A DNA stretch of 64,000 nucleotides, taken from positions 310,001 to 374,000 of the forward strand of contig BQMF02000301.1 of the NCBI GenBank assembly GCA_027922465.2, in the 5' to 3' direction. Made by a program: the position numbers and the translations under genes. This document shows positions 33,901 to 46,859 of the stretch, piece after piece. Each line of letters begins with the position of its first letter. Positions within the stretch are counted from its first letter, which is position 1. This DNA is from Turritopsis dohrnii (Eukaryota; Cnidaria; Hydrozoa; Anthoathecata; Oceaniidae). The notes beneath the pieces were generated by a model. That model had not been told where the DNA came from. It searched no databases and worked only from the letters and a program-made list of their open reading frames with translations.

Positions 33901-36900
33901 ACTTTCCATGTGAATTTGTGAAAATATATCTAGTATCCTTTTTTGATAGGTATTGGTGACAAAACCAGATCTTCAGAATGACTATAATCGGCATAATTTG
34001 AAAACCACCCTTGAACAGCTTATAGGCATGAATTGCATTCCAATTGTGAATGCAAATGATGTGGTAGCTCCTCCACTGAGTCCTGATCTTGACTTGACAG
34101 GGGTAAGTATTTACTAGAGATCATCATTTTTCTTTAAGAGTTCCAGAGGTATGTGTGTCTTAAGCTTGGAATACAATACCCATTTAAATGGATCAGTTTA
34201 AATATATCAGTTCAAAGGTGTCTACACTTATCCAAAAAACGTAACCAACTACATGTTTTTTTATGACGATTTTGCCACTAGGACTATGTTTCTATTTAAT
34301 TCGCTATGTATCACCTTTTCTTTTATTTAAAACAACAGGAATTAAGAAAACAATTGAACACGTTCAACTTTTTCAAATGCTTTCCATTTAAACTGAAACA
34401 GGTGAAAATCTAACAGTGATCCATTTAAATGATAATATATTCCGAGCTTAATGAGATGTTTTGTTGTTGAAAATATAAATCACCTTTAATATAACATGAT
34501 ATTATGTGAATATGTTGTTTGTTGGGGATTGAAATTCTTTCTTTCTTCTTTAGCTTACCTCAAGACAGAGAACAGTATGTTTAAATATTTCGATATTTTT
34601 CTTTCTTCATGGTTTGATGAATATTTGCAATGATTATGATAAGTGTTTGTGCAGTGTGTGAAACCAACATGCATCAAATTATTTGCATTTATCACAAGTA
34701 ATATACTAATAATATAAGTAATATTTCATTGTTTTATAGTTCGTTATTTGATACGGAGAGCAGTTTTCATTTCTAGTTGAACAACATTTTTGTTTAGATG
34801 ATAAGCTTGAGGGACAATGATAGTTTGGCTGCTTTATTTGCAGTGGAAATGAATGCAGACCTGTTGATCATACTGTCGGATGTTGATGGAATATATACAG
34901 GTCCACCTGGTGAAGAAAACTCATCATTGTTAAGTGTGTTTAGGCCGAGTGACCAGGCATTAGTCAGATATGGAGAACAAAACTCAAGAGTTGGTACAGG
35001 TGGAATGGAATCAAAGGTGAATATCAGTTTTATCATAAAGAATCTACTTGTGATCACACTTTTTGTTCATTCAAATTTGAGACGTATGATTTGTTTATGA
35101 TGTGTTGCTGTTGTTGTATCTACTGTAGGTACGGGCTGCAAGTTATGCGTTAGATAATGGTGTTTCTGTGGTCATTGCGAATGGTCACTTTAAGGAAATT
35201 AATATGATTAATGATATCGTAAATGGAAAGAAGATTGGAACATTTTTCACAGTAGCGGAAAATACTGGCATATCTGTTGAAGATCAGGCTGTCAAAGGTT
35301 GTAGCAGCTTCTTCTTTTCATACAAGCATAAAAAAAGAAATTGGCCACAGATGGTGACATTCTTCATTTTTTTTTTTCAGCTCGAGGTGGAGGTAGAGCT
35401 TTGCAGAAACTTGATGCATATCAACGTGCTGAAGTCATTTTGAAGTTAGGAAATTTACTTCTTGAAAGACAAGACGAAATTCTTAAGGCTAATAAAAAAG
35501 ATTTAGATGAAGCAGAAAAAGATGGTTCCTTGCAACCTTCCTTGGTTTCTAGGCTAACCTTATCTTCTGACAAACTAAAAACTTTAGCTATTGGTTTGCA
35601 ACAAATTGCTGAAACTTCACATTCTGTATTGGGAAGAACTTTAAAAGCTACACAAGTTGCAGAGGGATTGGAACTTCGTCAAGTGACTGTTCCAATTGGT
35701 GTTTTAATGATCATTTTTGAATCGAGACCTGATGCTTTGCCCCAGGTAAAGCATTTAATGATTTTACTAATTTCCTCCCTTATTTCTCTGTAATGGTGAT
35801 TCATTACTCTGTTTGTGTGGCTTTTAGGTAGCCGCACTAGCCATTGCAAGTGGAAATGGTTTATTGTTGAAAGGCGGTAAAGAGGCCTATCACAGTAATC
35901 AATATCTGCATTCACTTGTTCAGGAGGCTCTTGCCATACATGGGGAGAACGTTTACCCAGATGCTGTTGCATTGGTATGTTCCTAAAATAGTAAATGCTT
36001 AAGAGAATCAAACAAACTTATGTTCATACCAACATGAACTAAGATACAATAAACCTAAGTTTTGACCGTTCTGACCGACAGCTATTCAATTTCATATCTT
36101 GAAGAGTTAATGTAGTTTCAGTAGTCACAAAAGAGGCCTGGGTAAAAAGTATAAAAACAAGGAGTTTGTAAAATTTGTTTAACTGAGGAGACTCAAAGCA
36201 CCAGAGAACATTTTGAGGCAACAGTAACAAATCTTTGTGAATTGTTGTTTCCCGGAAATATATAGGCATACATGTTTCTCAGTAACATTTTAAAAAATGG
36301 GTAAAAAATCCATTTCATGTTGTAGCTATAAATATGTTTTGTATTCCCACCTGACATTACTTTTGATACAACTCTAATGCAACATTTCGCGATAGAAATG
36401 TTATAAGATGCATAGGTTTGACACAATCAAATTTTTAGCTGAAGCTAGTATCTTGTGTGTGGAAGGCTTTATTCTGAAGTGTGATATTTTTCAGTGACGT
36501 ATGTCATCTGTTCCAGGTAAGCTCTCGTGATGAAGTTGCTGACTTACTGAGATTAAAAGACCAAGTTGACTTGGTCATTCCACGAGGTTCTAGCCAAATG
36601 ATTGCCAGGATCAAGGAGGCAAGTAAAGATATTCCAGTGTTAGGCCACGCTGAAGGCTTGTGTCATGTTTACATAGACAAAGATGCAGATATGGACATGG
36701 CAACTAAAATTGGTGAGAACGTTTTTCTTTTGGATTGTTGTTAATAGCATGTGACCATGTACACACATGTTATGAGTAGCATGTGACCAGATAAACAACT
36801 CCTGATACGTTTTCTTACTAGTGATTGACTCCAAGTGTGACTATCCAGCTGCTTGTAATGCCATGGAGACACTACTGATCCACGAACAGCTACTTCAAAC

Positions 36901-38870
36901 ACCAGCATTTGATATTCTGTTAAGTCAACTCAAGAGTCGGGATGTAAGTAAAGCGTTAGTATTTTACATAAGTTATTTCTGTTATCGTTCTTTTAAGTTA
37001 ATAGTAGTACTTGGTCATTTTAGTGAATTTTTGTTTTGCAAAAAGCCTTTTCAGTCTTTTGAAATTGAAGTTATCTCGATCTCAAAAAGCTTTAAGTAAT
37101 CAGCCTTATGTTATTGATAGTGTTTTTGTAGCATTCCTAGAAAGTCTTTGACGTTTCATAAGAGGAATATTTTGTAAGAATTTTTATGAAGAAAGATTAT
37201 AGATACTGCAACCCAATAAAATAAGTTTGTGAACCTGAAAATCCATCTAAAAACTAGGAATGACCCTGAATCTGGTGAAAGTAATTGACCAGACACACTG
37301 TTCAAAAATAAATGGTTCATCTAATTTGTTCTTGTTTTTGTTTACTCAAACGTCAATTTGATAATATTACTTAGGTGATAGTTCATGCTGGACCCAGATT
37401 GTCCCGTGCCCTTCCTTTTGGTCCAGTCCCTGCGAAGTCCTTAAAAGTCGAATATTCAAGTTTGGAATGTGCTATAGAACTTGTAGATGGTGTCGAAGAT
37501 GCGATCCGCCATATTTTAGTAAATGGAAGTGCGCACACAGACTCCATCATCACTAACAATGGTATATATAGTTTTCACCTTTTTTTTTCTTTGTGGTCTG
37601 GATATTATTCATAGTTACCATAGTTACTCAGTAAATGTTTCTGTTTTTTGATAGTTCACACTGCTGACAGATTCTTGCAAGGAATAGACAGTGCCTGTGT
37701 TTTCCATAATGTCAGTACACGTTTTGCCGATGGATACAGGTTTGGCTTAGGTATGTGGATTTCGTTTTTGTGCATATTTTATTTTTGTAATGAATTGGTT
37801 TACATCACTAAGAAACAATACAGAAATAGTATATGGTTTACTACCTTTTGGTGCAATGCGTGTTCAATTTCCAGTCCAGTCCAGTCCAAAATTCCACCCT
37901 GCTGCTTTATACAGTGTGTTTCATAATGTTGGAAATGGAAATTTTAAAGTTGTTTTTTTAAATGAATATACCGAATTTCAAAATAATTTTTACATCAATG
38001 GAAAGCCATTTTCAAGCTCTTTCGGCTAGTATATTTTTGTGAAAAATGAAAAAGTGGGTTTTGAAAAAATAAGGAAAATTTCTTGGAAAAATGTAATTAA
38101 AATTTTTAATGGTCGATTAACACGTAGTTCAATTACATCGTGCTTATTGTTTCAAAACACTGAATCCATTCAAATTTTTTATTAATTTTATGTTTGCGCT
38201 GAGACCCCCAAATTGATATTTTAAAACATAAAAGTTAAACGTTTTTCGTGAACACACAGCTTAAATTTGTTTATTGTTTTCCAAATTACTGTCATTGTTT
38301 GAAAAAATCTTTTCTTTTCATTCACATCTTAATCGACCATTAAAAATTTAATTACATTTTTCCAAGACATTTTCCTTATTTTTTCAAAACCCACTTTTTC
38401 ATTTTTCACAAAAACATACTATCCGAAAGAACTTCAAAATGGCTTTCCAACGGTGTAAAAATTATTTTGAAATTCGGTATATTCATTAAAAGAAACAGCT
38501 ATAAAATTTCCATTTCCAGCATTACGAAACACACTGTATGTTAAGCCAGTAGGATCCGCTGAGCGAGTATGGGAAATGTTATACTATCTTGTGCGTTTCA
38601 TGTGAACCAATGGATGGAAGAACTAAAAGTTACTACTAACAGTAGATGTGGTGTTGTTAGGCTTGTTTTTGTTTTGCAGGCGCTGAAGTTGGCATCAGCA
38701 CCACAAGAATACATGCACGCGGACCTGTGGGTGTGGACGGTTTGCTCACAACAAAATGGATCTTGAAAGGCGATGGTCACACGGTGGCTGAATTTAATGA
38801 AGGTGGTTCCTTTAAATATCTGCATGAACCACTTAATGTTAACGAAGAGAAGAGAAACCGAGATTCTTGA
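30913..38870 (+). CDS. ALDH18A1: Delta-1-pyrroline-5-carboxylate synthase (P5CS)
   Basis: Thirteen exons, all phases consistent: 30913..31206, 31303..31443, 32955..33053, 33950..34102, 34798..35016, 35129..35297, 35381..35745, 35828..35974, 36517..36712, 36822..36943, 37375..37561, 37655..37750, 38680..38870; up to 792 aa (human 795). The N-terminal half is glutamate 5-kinase ([55 protein letters not shown]). The C-terminal half is gamma-glutamyl phosphate reductase of the ALDH fold ([56 protein letters not shown] with the catalytic-site Cys; [20 protein letters not shown]). It makes P5C from glutamate with ATP and NADPH for proline and ornithine synthesis, in mitochondria. Three in-frame ATGs (30913, 30928, 30946) are possible starts; 30946 gives the most transit-like leader ([11 protein letters not shown]) and a better -3 base. 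Confidence 0.95.
31444..32954 (+). other. ALDH18A1 intron 2, no features seen
   Basis: A 1.5 kb AT-rich intron. I found no inverted-repeat element or coding segment in it. Confidence 0.4.
33256..33598 (-). mobile_element. tRNA-derived SINE, minus orientation
   Basis: On the minus strand, 33598-33522 reads as a tRNA-like head: box A TAGCTCACTTGG, an anticodon-arm-like GGCTTGTAATACAAG, and box B GGTTCAAATCC. These are the internal RNA polymerase III promoter elements. A body of about 230 bp follows and ends in GGCCTCGTTAAAATAAAATT and then an A-run (the T-run at 33256 on the plus strand). It sits in ALDH18A1 intron 3, antisense to the gene. The head is probably tRNA-Thr-derived by its anticodon-loop sequence. 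Confidence 0.8.
37912..38536. mobile_element. Long-armed palindromic MITE in ALDH18A1 intron 12
   Basis: Arms of about 205 bp starting CAGTGTGTTTCATAATGTTG are inverted copies, the right end being CAACG/GAAACACACTG-like, with only scattered differences. They are separated by about 215 bp. TA flanks both ends (37910-37911, 38537-38538). It lies between the penultimate and last exon, so the pre-mRNA would contain a duplex of about 200 bp. Confidence 0.8.
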
Positions 38871-38963
38871 CATGTTGACTAGTTTGACTAAATTTATATA
38901 TCGATTTATTTCCGTATTTGTTTCGGAAGACCTGAGAGTTTTCAACTTCTTCACTGGCGCTGA

Positions 38964-38969
38964 AATAAA
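38964..38969 (+). terminator. Polyadenylation signal of ALDH18A1
   Basis: AATAAA 94 bp after the stop codon, the first canonical hexamer downstream. Confidence 0.6.
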
Positions 38970-39539
38970 AGATTTTCTCTTCTGACCAGAGAAGTTGAAA
39001 TAATTTCTTCTTGGATTTTATCCAAAAAAAAACATTATTTAAAACATTATTTAGAGTAGGAATTGAGTATTTTTTAAATTTTAGTCATTTTTAGCTGTAT
39101 TTATTTTGGAATACTTTTCCTGGAAAATACATCAATAAATCAGAGCAAAAGGGAGATATACTTTAAGCCAATTGACTTTAAGTTTTCGGTGCCTCTATGT
39201 TTCCATGCAAAAAACGAATTTGCCGTCAAAATATAAAATTTATACTTCCATTGAAAAACACACGAAAACGGAAACGGATAATGCTAAGAAATTTGTCGAA
39301 AAATCTATTTAACAATCGAGTGGGGTGTAAAACCAATAACAAATTGGTATTCCTATATGTTCCTATTCCCCAAATGTTAAAAGTCAGTTTTTGTTTAGTG
39401 ACTTTAGGACACCCTTGGTGGAGTTAAGTCTTTAAAATACCCGTAGTTTCTCCTATTATTCCAAGTTTATGAATGATTTCGTCCAACGTTTACATGACAT
39501 CGTTGACAAATTCGCAATTCCAGCCAAATTGGACTCTCA

Positions 39540-40035
39540 TCAAATTTCATAAAAAATTTCAAAAAATTGCATTAAGTACAGTATAGTTAAGTACAGTTGA
39601 TAATTTTGTCAGGTTTAACTAAGATTGGGCAATTTAGGCAATTTGGGCCACATTTGAAACAAATTTCGAAATTTCTCCAATTTTCATAAACAATTATACA
39701 AAGCACAATTGAAAGTGCTAATTTAAAATTTGACACTCGTTTTGTCAAGTTTGACCAAAATTGGGCAATTCGGGCCAAATTTGGACCAAGTTCCGAAAGC
39801 TCTCTCTAATTTGCACAAAAAGTTACACAGATCACAATTAAAAGGTGCTGGTCTTGAATTTGACAGTTACTTTGTCAGATTGGATAAAAATTGGGCTATT
39901 AGGGAAAATTTGAACCAAATTTCGATAGTTCTCCAATTTTCATAAAAATTTACATAATAATCTGAATTAAAAAGTGCTGATTTTGAATTTGACAGTCATT
40001 TTGTCACATTTGACCAACATTGAGCTATTGGATAA
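39540..40035. repeat. ~130 bp tandem array, about four diverged units
   Basis: The phrase TTTTGTC...TTGACCAAAATTGGGC followed by TTCGAAA-TTCTCCAATTTTCA and CACAATTAAAAGGTGCTG recurs with anchors at 39604, 39740, 39870 and 39999, i.e. periods of about 136, 130 and 129 bp. Units are diverged from each other, so the array is old. It is not coding. Confidence 0.75.
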
Positions 40036-41281
40036 TGTTGTATTTCAATGTTTTATTATAGTTGGGAGTAGATATGTCATTGTGATACGTTTTCAAGCCA
40101 AGAGGCTTCTTGTTTGATATTAAACTATTTGGACAATTTTTTTTCATGGATTTTCTCATTTCTCTAACTAATAAGTAGGACCTACACGAAACATCATAAA
40201 CCTCGATTATGAGATATGCATCCGTTGTTGTTTTTTTTCAGATCAATCCTGGATTTTGTAACTTACACACCACAAGTAATTTTTTTTCGCTTTGAAATAT
40301 CAAGCCCTTAGCAACCAGACTACAGGGAAAACATAACCCCAACACTGAGTTTGAATTGATGAATGAGCATGGTTGCCCCAGTATATTTCACGCAAGCAAC
40401 ATTATAGCCCCAGATCAAGATAAGTGTCATTTAATATTGCCTATAAGAATGAGTTATGAAAGTTATTATATGAAGGCAACTTTCGATTCAGTGTTCCAAA
40501 CATCCTTTTAAAAGTAAAATGAATAAAGTTTAAAGTTTAAAGTTTTCCTGTGGAACTCAACTGGAAGAGGAGAGGGAGGTCTCAAATCATATCGCATGTT
40601 ATTATTACCAACAAGTTTAAGCTATTATCTGCAACCTATCAAAACATACAGGAATTTGGAAAAATAGATTTTGCATGATTGACAAAACTTCTCTACTGGA
40701 ATGTATAAATCAAGCTTTCAACACAATCTCTGGATCGCGTCAACTGCTTTGGCGCGTGTCATCATCGTTGGATGTATTTAAAAGGGTGATTAGGATTTCA
40801 TCGAAATGGGCATGTTTACATCTTTATCACTTAATCTAATCCCATTAACTTTCTGCTGTTTTGTTCTATGCAACAACGAGGATAAAACATGGATCTTTAG
40901 AAAGTGTGACATCGAATATGAAAAATTTAGAAAGAAAAGAGTTTTGCGATCGGGAAGATAGGTTAGAAAGAAAATAAACAACTAAAACAAACAACAAAAC
41001 AACAAGCATGTAACGTTTGTTGATGAGTGGAGAACTTTTTAAGTGATCTTGAAGATCACGATTACGAAGAAAAGTATAATACGCCTCGCTTTACATAAAT
41101 GATAATCCCGCCCAAATGTTTTGATACAGCAAGTTCTTGTCCCGCCCCCCTTTAAGAACTGGTTTCCACTCACTTTAATTTCTATTCGAAAGAAAATATA
41201 CCAAAAAAATACTTCACAACGAGTGGATGAAAATGAAATTTTTTCATTTGAAAGCTTAAATTTCAATAATGAATTGTATAA
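40036..41281. other. Intergenic, no gene seen
   Basis: Only a short AAAGTTT tandem near 40527-40545 stands out. No coding segment recognised. Confidence 0.4.
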
Positions 41282-43439
41282 CAGGGCCGACACAAGCCAT
41301 TTCAGGGTGTGGGGGCTAAAATGTTTAAAAAGGACTTGAGTCAAGTGACCTGGAATCATGCTCCCGAAGGGAGCAGGGGTCCAGGGGTTGCTTTTGGAGG
41401 GGGTGCTTTTGGAGGGCGTTAGAGGGTTTGCATTGCTATAAAATTAGTTTGAATCGAAAGCTTGTCAGATTATGACTATCTCTTTGCAATTTTCAACGGA
41501 AACTAATGCCCAACCGTATCTGTGTGAATAATTGGGCGATGCATACAACTATTCAATACAATATAAAAATTGGCTGTTAAAAGTAATGAATCTAAAAGTA
41601 TAAGAAAGTTCATGAGAGAGTTTTCTATTTTAAGAGTTTTTTGTATTCACAAAGTATTTTTTCTTTCAAATTGGCAAAATATTTGGCAAATCAGCCGATG
41701 TAAAAGTGCCAAATGTTCTAAGTCTCTCCTCATTTCCAAAGCAGAATTGATTCGCAATTGCCACTAGATCTAAATTGTCAGTTTTTTCTTTGTGTGTTGT
41801 GAGAATCATGACATGATTTAAACGTTCTTGCCGCATAGTAGTGCGTAGCCAGTTTTTAACTCGACGAAGGCATGATCCAGAACGTTCGCTCACGGCATTT
41901 GTTGCTGGTGCGAGGAGAAGAAGTCTTAGGATGATAATTACTTCAGAGAGAAATCCTCGACTGGGATCTTTCATTGTTTTAATGAAATTAACAATGCCTT
42001 TAATGGATTTATCCTCTCTCTCTTCCATCATTGTGCAAAGAAGTTGAAGCTGCACACGGAGACTTTGCTGATTCAGATCGTCACCGTAAGTCGCTATTAC
42101 ATCGTCAATCCAGGGAGAGATATCTTCACCTTTGATTGCTCTCAATAAGACCTCCTCTATGTTGGCGTAATGTTTGAATCCGGGTTGGTCGAAACGTTGG
42201 TTGATGGCAGCTTTCACTCGGTCGATAGCATCGTAATAATGACGTCTATAGAAAACCTCTACGTCTGAGACGGTATCATATGTTCCATCGACACCATCGT
42301 CTAAAAACTTACGCGGAAGTTTTCGTTTTCGCTGCAACTTTGGCTCTGGTAGATCCAGTTTCTGTGTCTCCGCGAGAGTGTGACTCCAAAGCATTGAAAA
42401 CGAATTATCATTGCGTAGCTTCTCGAGAGTTGCTATAGTAAATTTGGCTAGCATTTGGGCATCAGTTGCTGTCATTTTAGGGGATTGAAGTGCCCTCGAA
42501 AGATTGTCTGAGTGTCCTAAAATGATTTGCAGTATCTTGATGGCGAAGAAGTAATCAAAGGTGGTCATTTGGGAAGACACTCCGATAATCCGACCACGTA
42601 GTTCTGGCTTCATATTCGAGGTTTCCAGTGATTCCTGCCAAACCTTTTGAAGTGCCTCCCAATTGTTAATTATGCTCAGCAAAGATTTTGCCCGAACAGT
42701 CCATCGAGTAGGGCATAGTGTTCGGAAACCTGGGTACTCAGCAGAGAGCTCCTCTTGGGCCTTTTGGAGAATCGCATCCCTCTTAGGTGATTTCTTTATG
42801 AGATACGATATCTCCAATGATGTTGCCATTACATTGGCGAAGAAAGGAATTCCCTTGACCATGTCATTCACAGCAAGGTTCAAAGCATGAGCGAAACAAT
42901 GAATAGCAAATGCTTTTGGTGCTTTATTTTGTATCTGCGTCGCCAGGCCACTCTTTAAACCCATCATGTTGCTTGCACCATCGTAGCATTGTCCACGGGC
43001 ATTCTCAATGGGAATGCCCGTGGTATTGTTATTGGTATTGTGGTATTGTTTTTTTTTCGACTGTCAGAATCTGCTTTTGTTTTGAGGTGCTTCGAAAAGC
43101 AGCTTCGAATGTGACCTTATTCGAATTCGAATGTTTGCACAATTGGAACGTTGCGAATTCCTCCAGGAAATTGTACAGATTCTAGGAAATTGAACGTAAA
43201 CAAAATGAGTGAAGATGCGATCTATTTGTGATCATGTGATCTAACTTTGGCGATGGTCAGAAGATGGGGGTGGTAATCTTTAATCAGGATTGCAAAACAG
43301 TCTCTTAGCGGGATAGAAATATGATCCTAAAAAAGTGATGGTTAATGTCAGGAATTTTCTTAAAAAGGACCAAACCTTGGTCAAATTTACAAGTGGGGGG
43401 GCTATAGCCCCCCCAGCCCCCCCGCTTGTGTCGGCCCTG
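41282..43439. mobile_element. hAT transposon, internally deleted
   Basis: The ends CAGGGCCGACACAAGC and GCTTGTGTCGGCCCTG are exact inverted repeats of the hAT type (CAGGG...CCCTG). TATAA lies directly outside both ends (41277-41281 and 43440-43444), part of a target duplication that cannot be fully resolved because of overlap with TG at the 3' end. Inside is a truncated transposase on the minus strand. At 2158 bp it is shorter than expected for an autonomous element. Confidence 0.88.
41666..43065 (-). pseudogene. ZMYM1/hAT-type transposase, N-terminus deleted
   Basis: The frame is open from about 43065 to the TGA-type end at 41666. The recognisable part begins GQCYDGASNMMG and continues FAIHCFAHALNLAVND, LCPTRWTVRA and the C-terminal dimerisation region (LLLLAPATNAVSERSGSCLRR, ending near LPNILPI), as in zinc finger MYM-type 1-like hAT transposases. 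About 430 residues of the C-terminal half remain without stops. The DNA-binding zinc finger and the first catalytic Asp region expected upstream are gone, replaced by short repeats and a perfect-armed palindrome at 42993-43023. It cannot transpose on its own. Confidence 0.85.
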
Positions 43440-46400
43440 TATAAGCTTAACAAGTAATTTGTTTTTAATTTTTCACATCTTGTTTTTTCCTTTCTCAGCC
43501 TTTATTTTCGAATAACATGAGCGTTGTGATGGTTTCCTTGTTTGCCAGTGTGCTTGTAACGAACGTGCCTAGTTAATTTTTAATGGCATTACAAATGCCA
43601 TCTAATGAACTGTTTGCATGCTATGATCATCACATTCATTTCAAAGCATCTCGTGCCTTCGTTAATGATTGAGATTTTTGGCAATATCAAAACGGCATAA
43701 GCGGAAAACCAAGTAATATAAAAATATGCAGCGTAAACAAATGTCAGCCATATTTCATTACTCTATTGGTTAAAGAGTCTGGAACCAAGAATTCTTAATG
43801 TTTTGGCTCGATATTAGTCTTTTTGATTGGTCATCTATCGTAGAGACGCACATGTATTGATTCACTTTTATGTTGCCCAATGATAAGCGGTTTGGGAACT
43901 AAGTTAGTTATTCATAAAAGTCATCACAATTTTTTTGCCAAACAATAACGATAAACAAACGATATCTTTTAAACAGCCTCTCCTGAAAAACAACAAACAG
44001 TTCCCGAGGTTTCATTGAAGAAAACAACTATTCGAGTGGCTCAAGGATGGAACAATATTTGTAAGGGTTAAATTCAAAGCATTACGTCATTTTAACCATG
44101 AAGGGAAATCCCATTTTTACTCTGAAATTTCATTTGAGGCAAAATACTGACGTAATTTGTATAAAAAGACTTATTCACGTGAATTCTTGAATTTTCTCGC
44201 GATGTTGAAATTTGAGGTTTCCAAATATCTCCATTAACGAGGATATACTGCTTTGCCAAAATTAGTGTCATTGTTGCTAAGTTTTTTTATTTTCAAAAGT
44301 AAATAAGGTTTGTGTGGGAAACAGCAAGTAAACGGAACAGAAAATTATGTTGGCAAGAACGAAACAATATTTCTTAAAAACATTCTATATTTTCTTTGTA
44401 AGATTTAAAGTAAACCTTCTAAAAAAATTTCGAGATTGATGTTGATGTACGAGATTGTAACTGTTTTTCGATATTGGTGCACAAAAAGCCTCTCTTAGCA
44501 TGAGCATAAATATGTATGCTCACACTTGCCAAGAAGAAAATTTCTTTTATACCTTGAAGACAGAACATGACCGTGACGTGATGTACCATAGTCTGCTAGA
44601 CCAGCCTCTCAGTAATTCATTAATTTCATTTGAATGCTTCATTTTTTTAAATTCTATCTTTTATCCCGTTTTTATTCGACAATTCGAAAAACTGAAATTC
44701 CAAAGTACGCTATTTCACTATTGCGTCATTTTATTCAATTAGCGCATAAATTGCATTCGGTTATTTTTGATTGACATGTTTTGTGGTACTTGTTACACGG
44801 CGCTTCTCTGTGTTGGTTACTTATGACTTGAGTGATTTTTATAATGTCGATATAAATCGGAAGTGTAGTAGTTATTTTTTCTGAAGTTTTCTTCTTCTCG
44901 TTCATTCCTTCTCATAATACATTTATTTAAGGAAAACCCTCCTCTGAACATTTTACTTTCACGAAGAAAAATCATAACTTGTGATTACGTAACGTAAATT
45001 TTTTTGACGATTTTTTTTTTAAAGCAATGTTAATGTTTTGGGAAATTGAAATTAAAAATAGAAACTGTCAATTACCACATCCTGTCAACTGTCAAATATT
45101 GTCAAAATGCAAAAAATGAAGAAATAATAACCAAGAAAAATAACAAAACATTTTCTTTTGCTCTCCAGTTCTTGTTGTTACTGAGAATTTATCTGTGAAC
45201 GAGGTTGTCAGCAGAGAGTTGCGAGGCACTCTTTATATTGACATGAAATCAAATCAATGCCCACAATTCAGTTTATCAACATGAAGTAATCCTTCTTCCA
45301 ATCTTATTCTCATATTCTTGTCATCCTTCATGCGTAACGTATATATTCATAATCATATTTGGGAGGGATTCTATCAGAATAGAATAGAGTACCTAATAGA
45401 TAACAAAACAAAGAGCTTGAAACCGAGGCTGCTTTTAGAAGCCACAAAGAATTGACAGTTATTATTCAAAAAACGAATGATTGACGGATTGTTTGAAAAG
45501 ACAAAAAAAACTGAAATAGTTACATTATCTCTGATCTGCACTTAATAAACCAACCATTCTCAGATTGCGTCTTTTCCTAAACATCAACGAACGTCATGCA
45601 GGCAGGTAAGCCTATTCTTCATCACTCTTTTTACACGGATCACTTACCGCCACAAACCATCTTCCAGCTATCAAATTAAGTATATTTTTCAAAAGGAAAG
45701 ATCTGCTTGAAAAGAAAAAAGCAATATGTATAGCCTACTCTCTATGATCTAATGTAACCAAACCCCGGGGTGGTGGGTGGTGTTGGGGGGTATTTACCTA
45801 ACCACAAGGATATTTTTGTTTTCTCTCTTAATTTTGTTGTTATAAATTTCCAAGTTATACAATATCTGAATGTCCTGATGTGGCCTAATGTCACGTAAAA
45901 GAAGTGACAAAAATGACACTTTGTGGCAAGTATTGCCTTGTTGATGTTATATTTTTGAAAGTTCTGACATCGATGAAGGCGCACGAGAGGTCCATAAATC
46001 TCCTAATGACATATTTTATACATAGTTATAACAATTACATATAATTAACATCACTAATTACTCAATTAAATCTTTTATCAAGATTCCGTTTAGAAATTTT
46101 AGGAGCAATTTATATGTAATTACGATCAAGGAGTGGATTTTAGTGGATTTTCATGATCAAAAAGTGTTTTTTAAATGTGTTTTCGGCCACTTCTATTCTC
46201 TACTCGAAAATCTTTAAAAACCGTTATAAATTTTTTAAGCATTTTCATTTCTGTAGAAAACACTTGCGGAGACAGTAGTTGTTGGAGCGAATAAATCAAA
46301 AGTAAGAATTTTATTTTTAGTTTTATCTTATCCTTTTTTTATTAATTCCTTTTGTTATTAATTCTTCTTCATTGATTTGTTGCTTCTAATAAGATTTTGT

Positions 46401-46859
46401 AACGCGATAAAGATCAAGGAATTTTTTAATTTTCTTTCATGCAAAAACATTATTCATATTTCCCAATCCAATACTTTTTTAAACAATTTTTTTTTATTGT
46501 TATATTTCTTGTATGCTTATTTATTTATTTACTATCATGCCCCACAAACTGTGTAAAATTCTGGATTTCTAATTATTCAATGATTTGTGAAAGAAATTAC
46601 CGATGATATGTAAATCCCTCTTCTCATTGGTCGAAAGTAAATGTTCTCATTAGAACCATCAATCATAAAAGGTGAAATTATTAAGATATTTATTTTGAAT
46701 GACAGTAACTGTCACATTAAGAAAGTCGACTTTGCTTTCGGTTTATGCGACATTCCCACGGCTTATATACAAGGGTTTCACCTGTGTTTCACGCGCGAAA
46801 ATGTTTCTTCATTTGTCTTGTTGTTTGTGCGCTTGGCAAATGTTTTTACGCACCTGCGT
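43440..46859. other. Gene-poor stretch
   Basis: No gene recognised. A G-rich patch occurs at about 45763-45790. A short exon-like segment at 46258-46302 (KTLAETVVVGANKSK between TAG and GTAAGA) is too small to support a gene. Confidence 0.4.

Noticed and set aside
41121..41339. 72-codon plus-strand frame overlapping the left hAT end
   Set aside because: Runs through the terminal inverted repeat and its flank; not a gene.
45763..45795. G-quadruplex candidate in GGGGTGGTGGGTGGTGTTGGGGGG
   Set aside because: Needs splitting of one G-run to make four tracts and has no gene context; too weak to report.
46258..46302. Possible 15-codon exon (KTLAETVVVGANKSK) with AG and GTAAGA borders
   Set aside because: No neighbouring exon in matching phase could be joined; too short to support alone.
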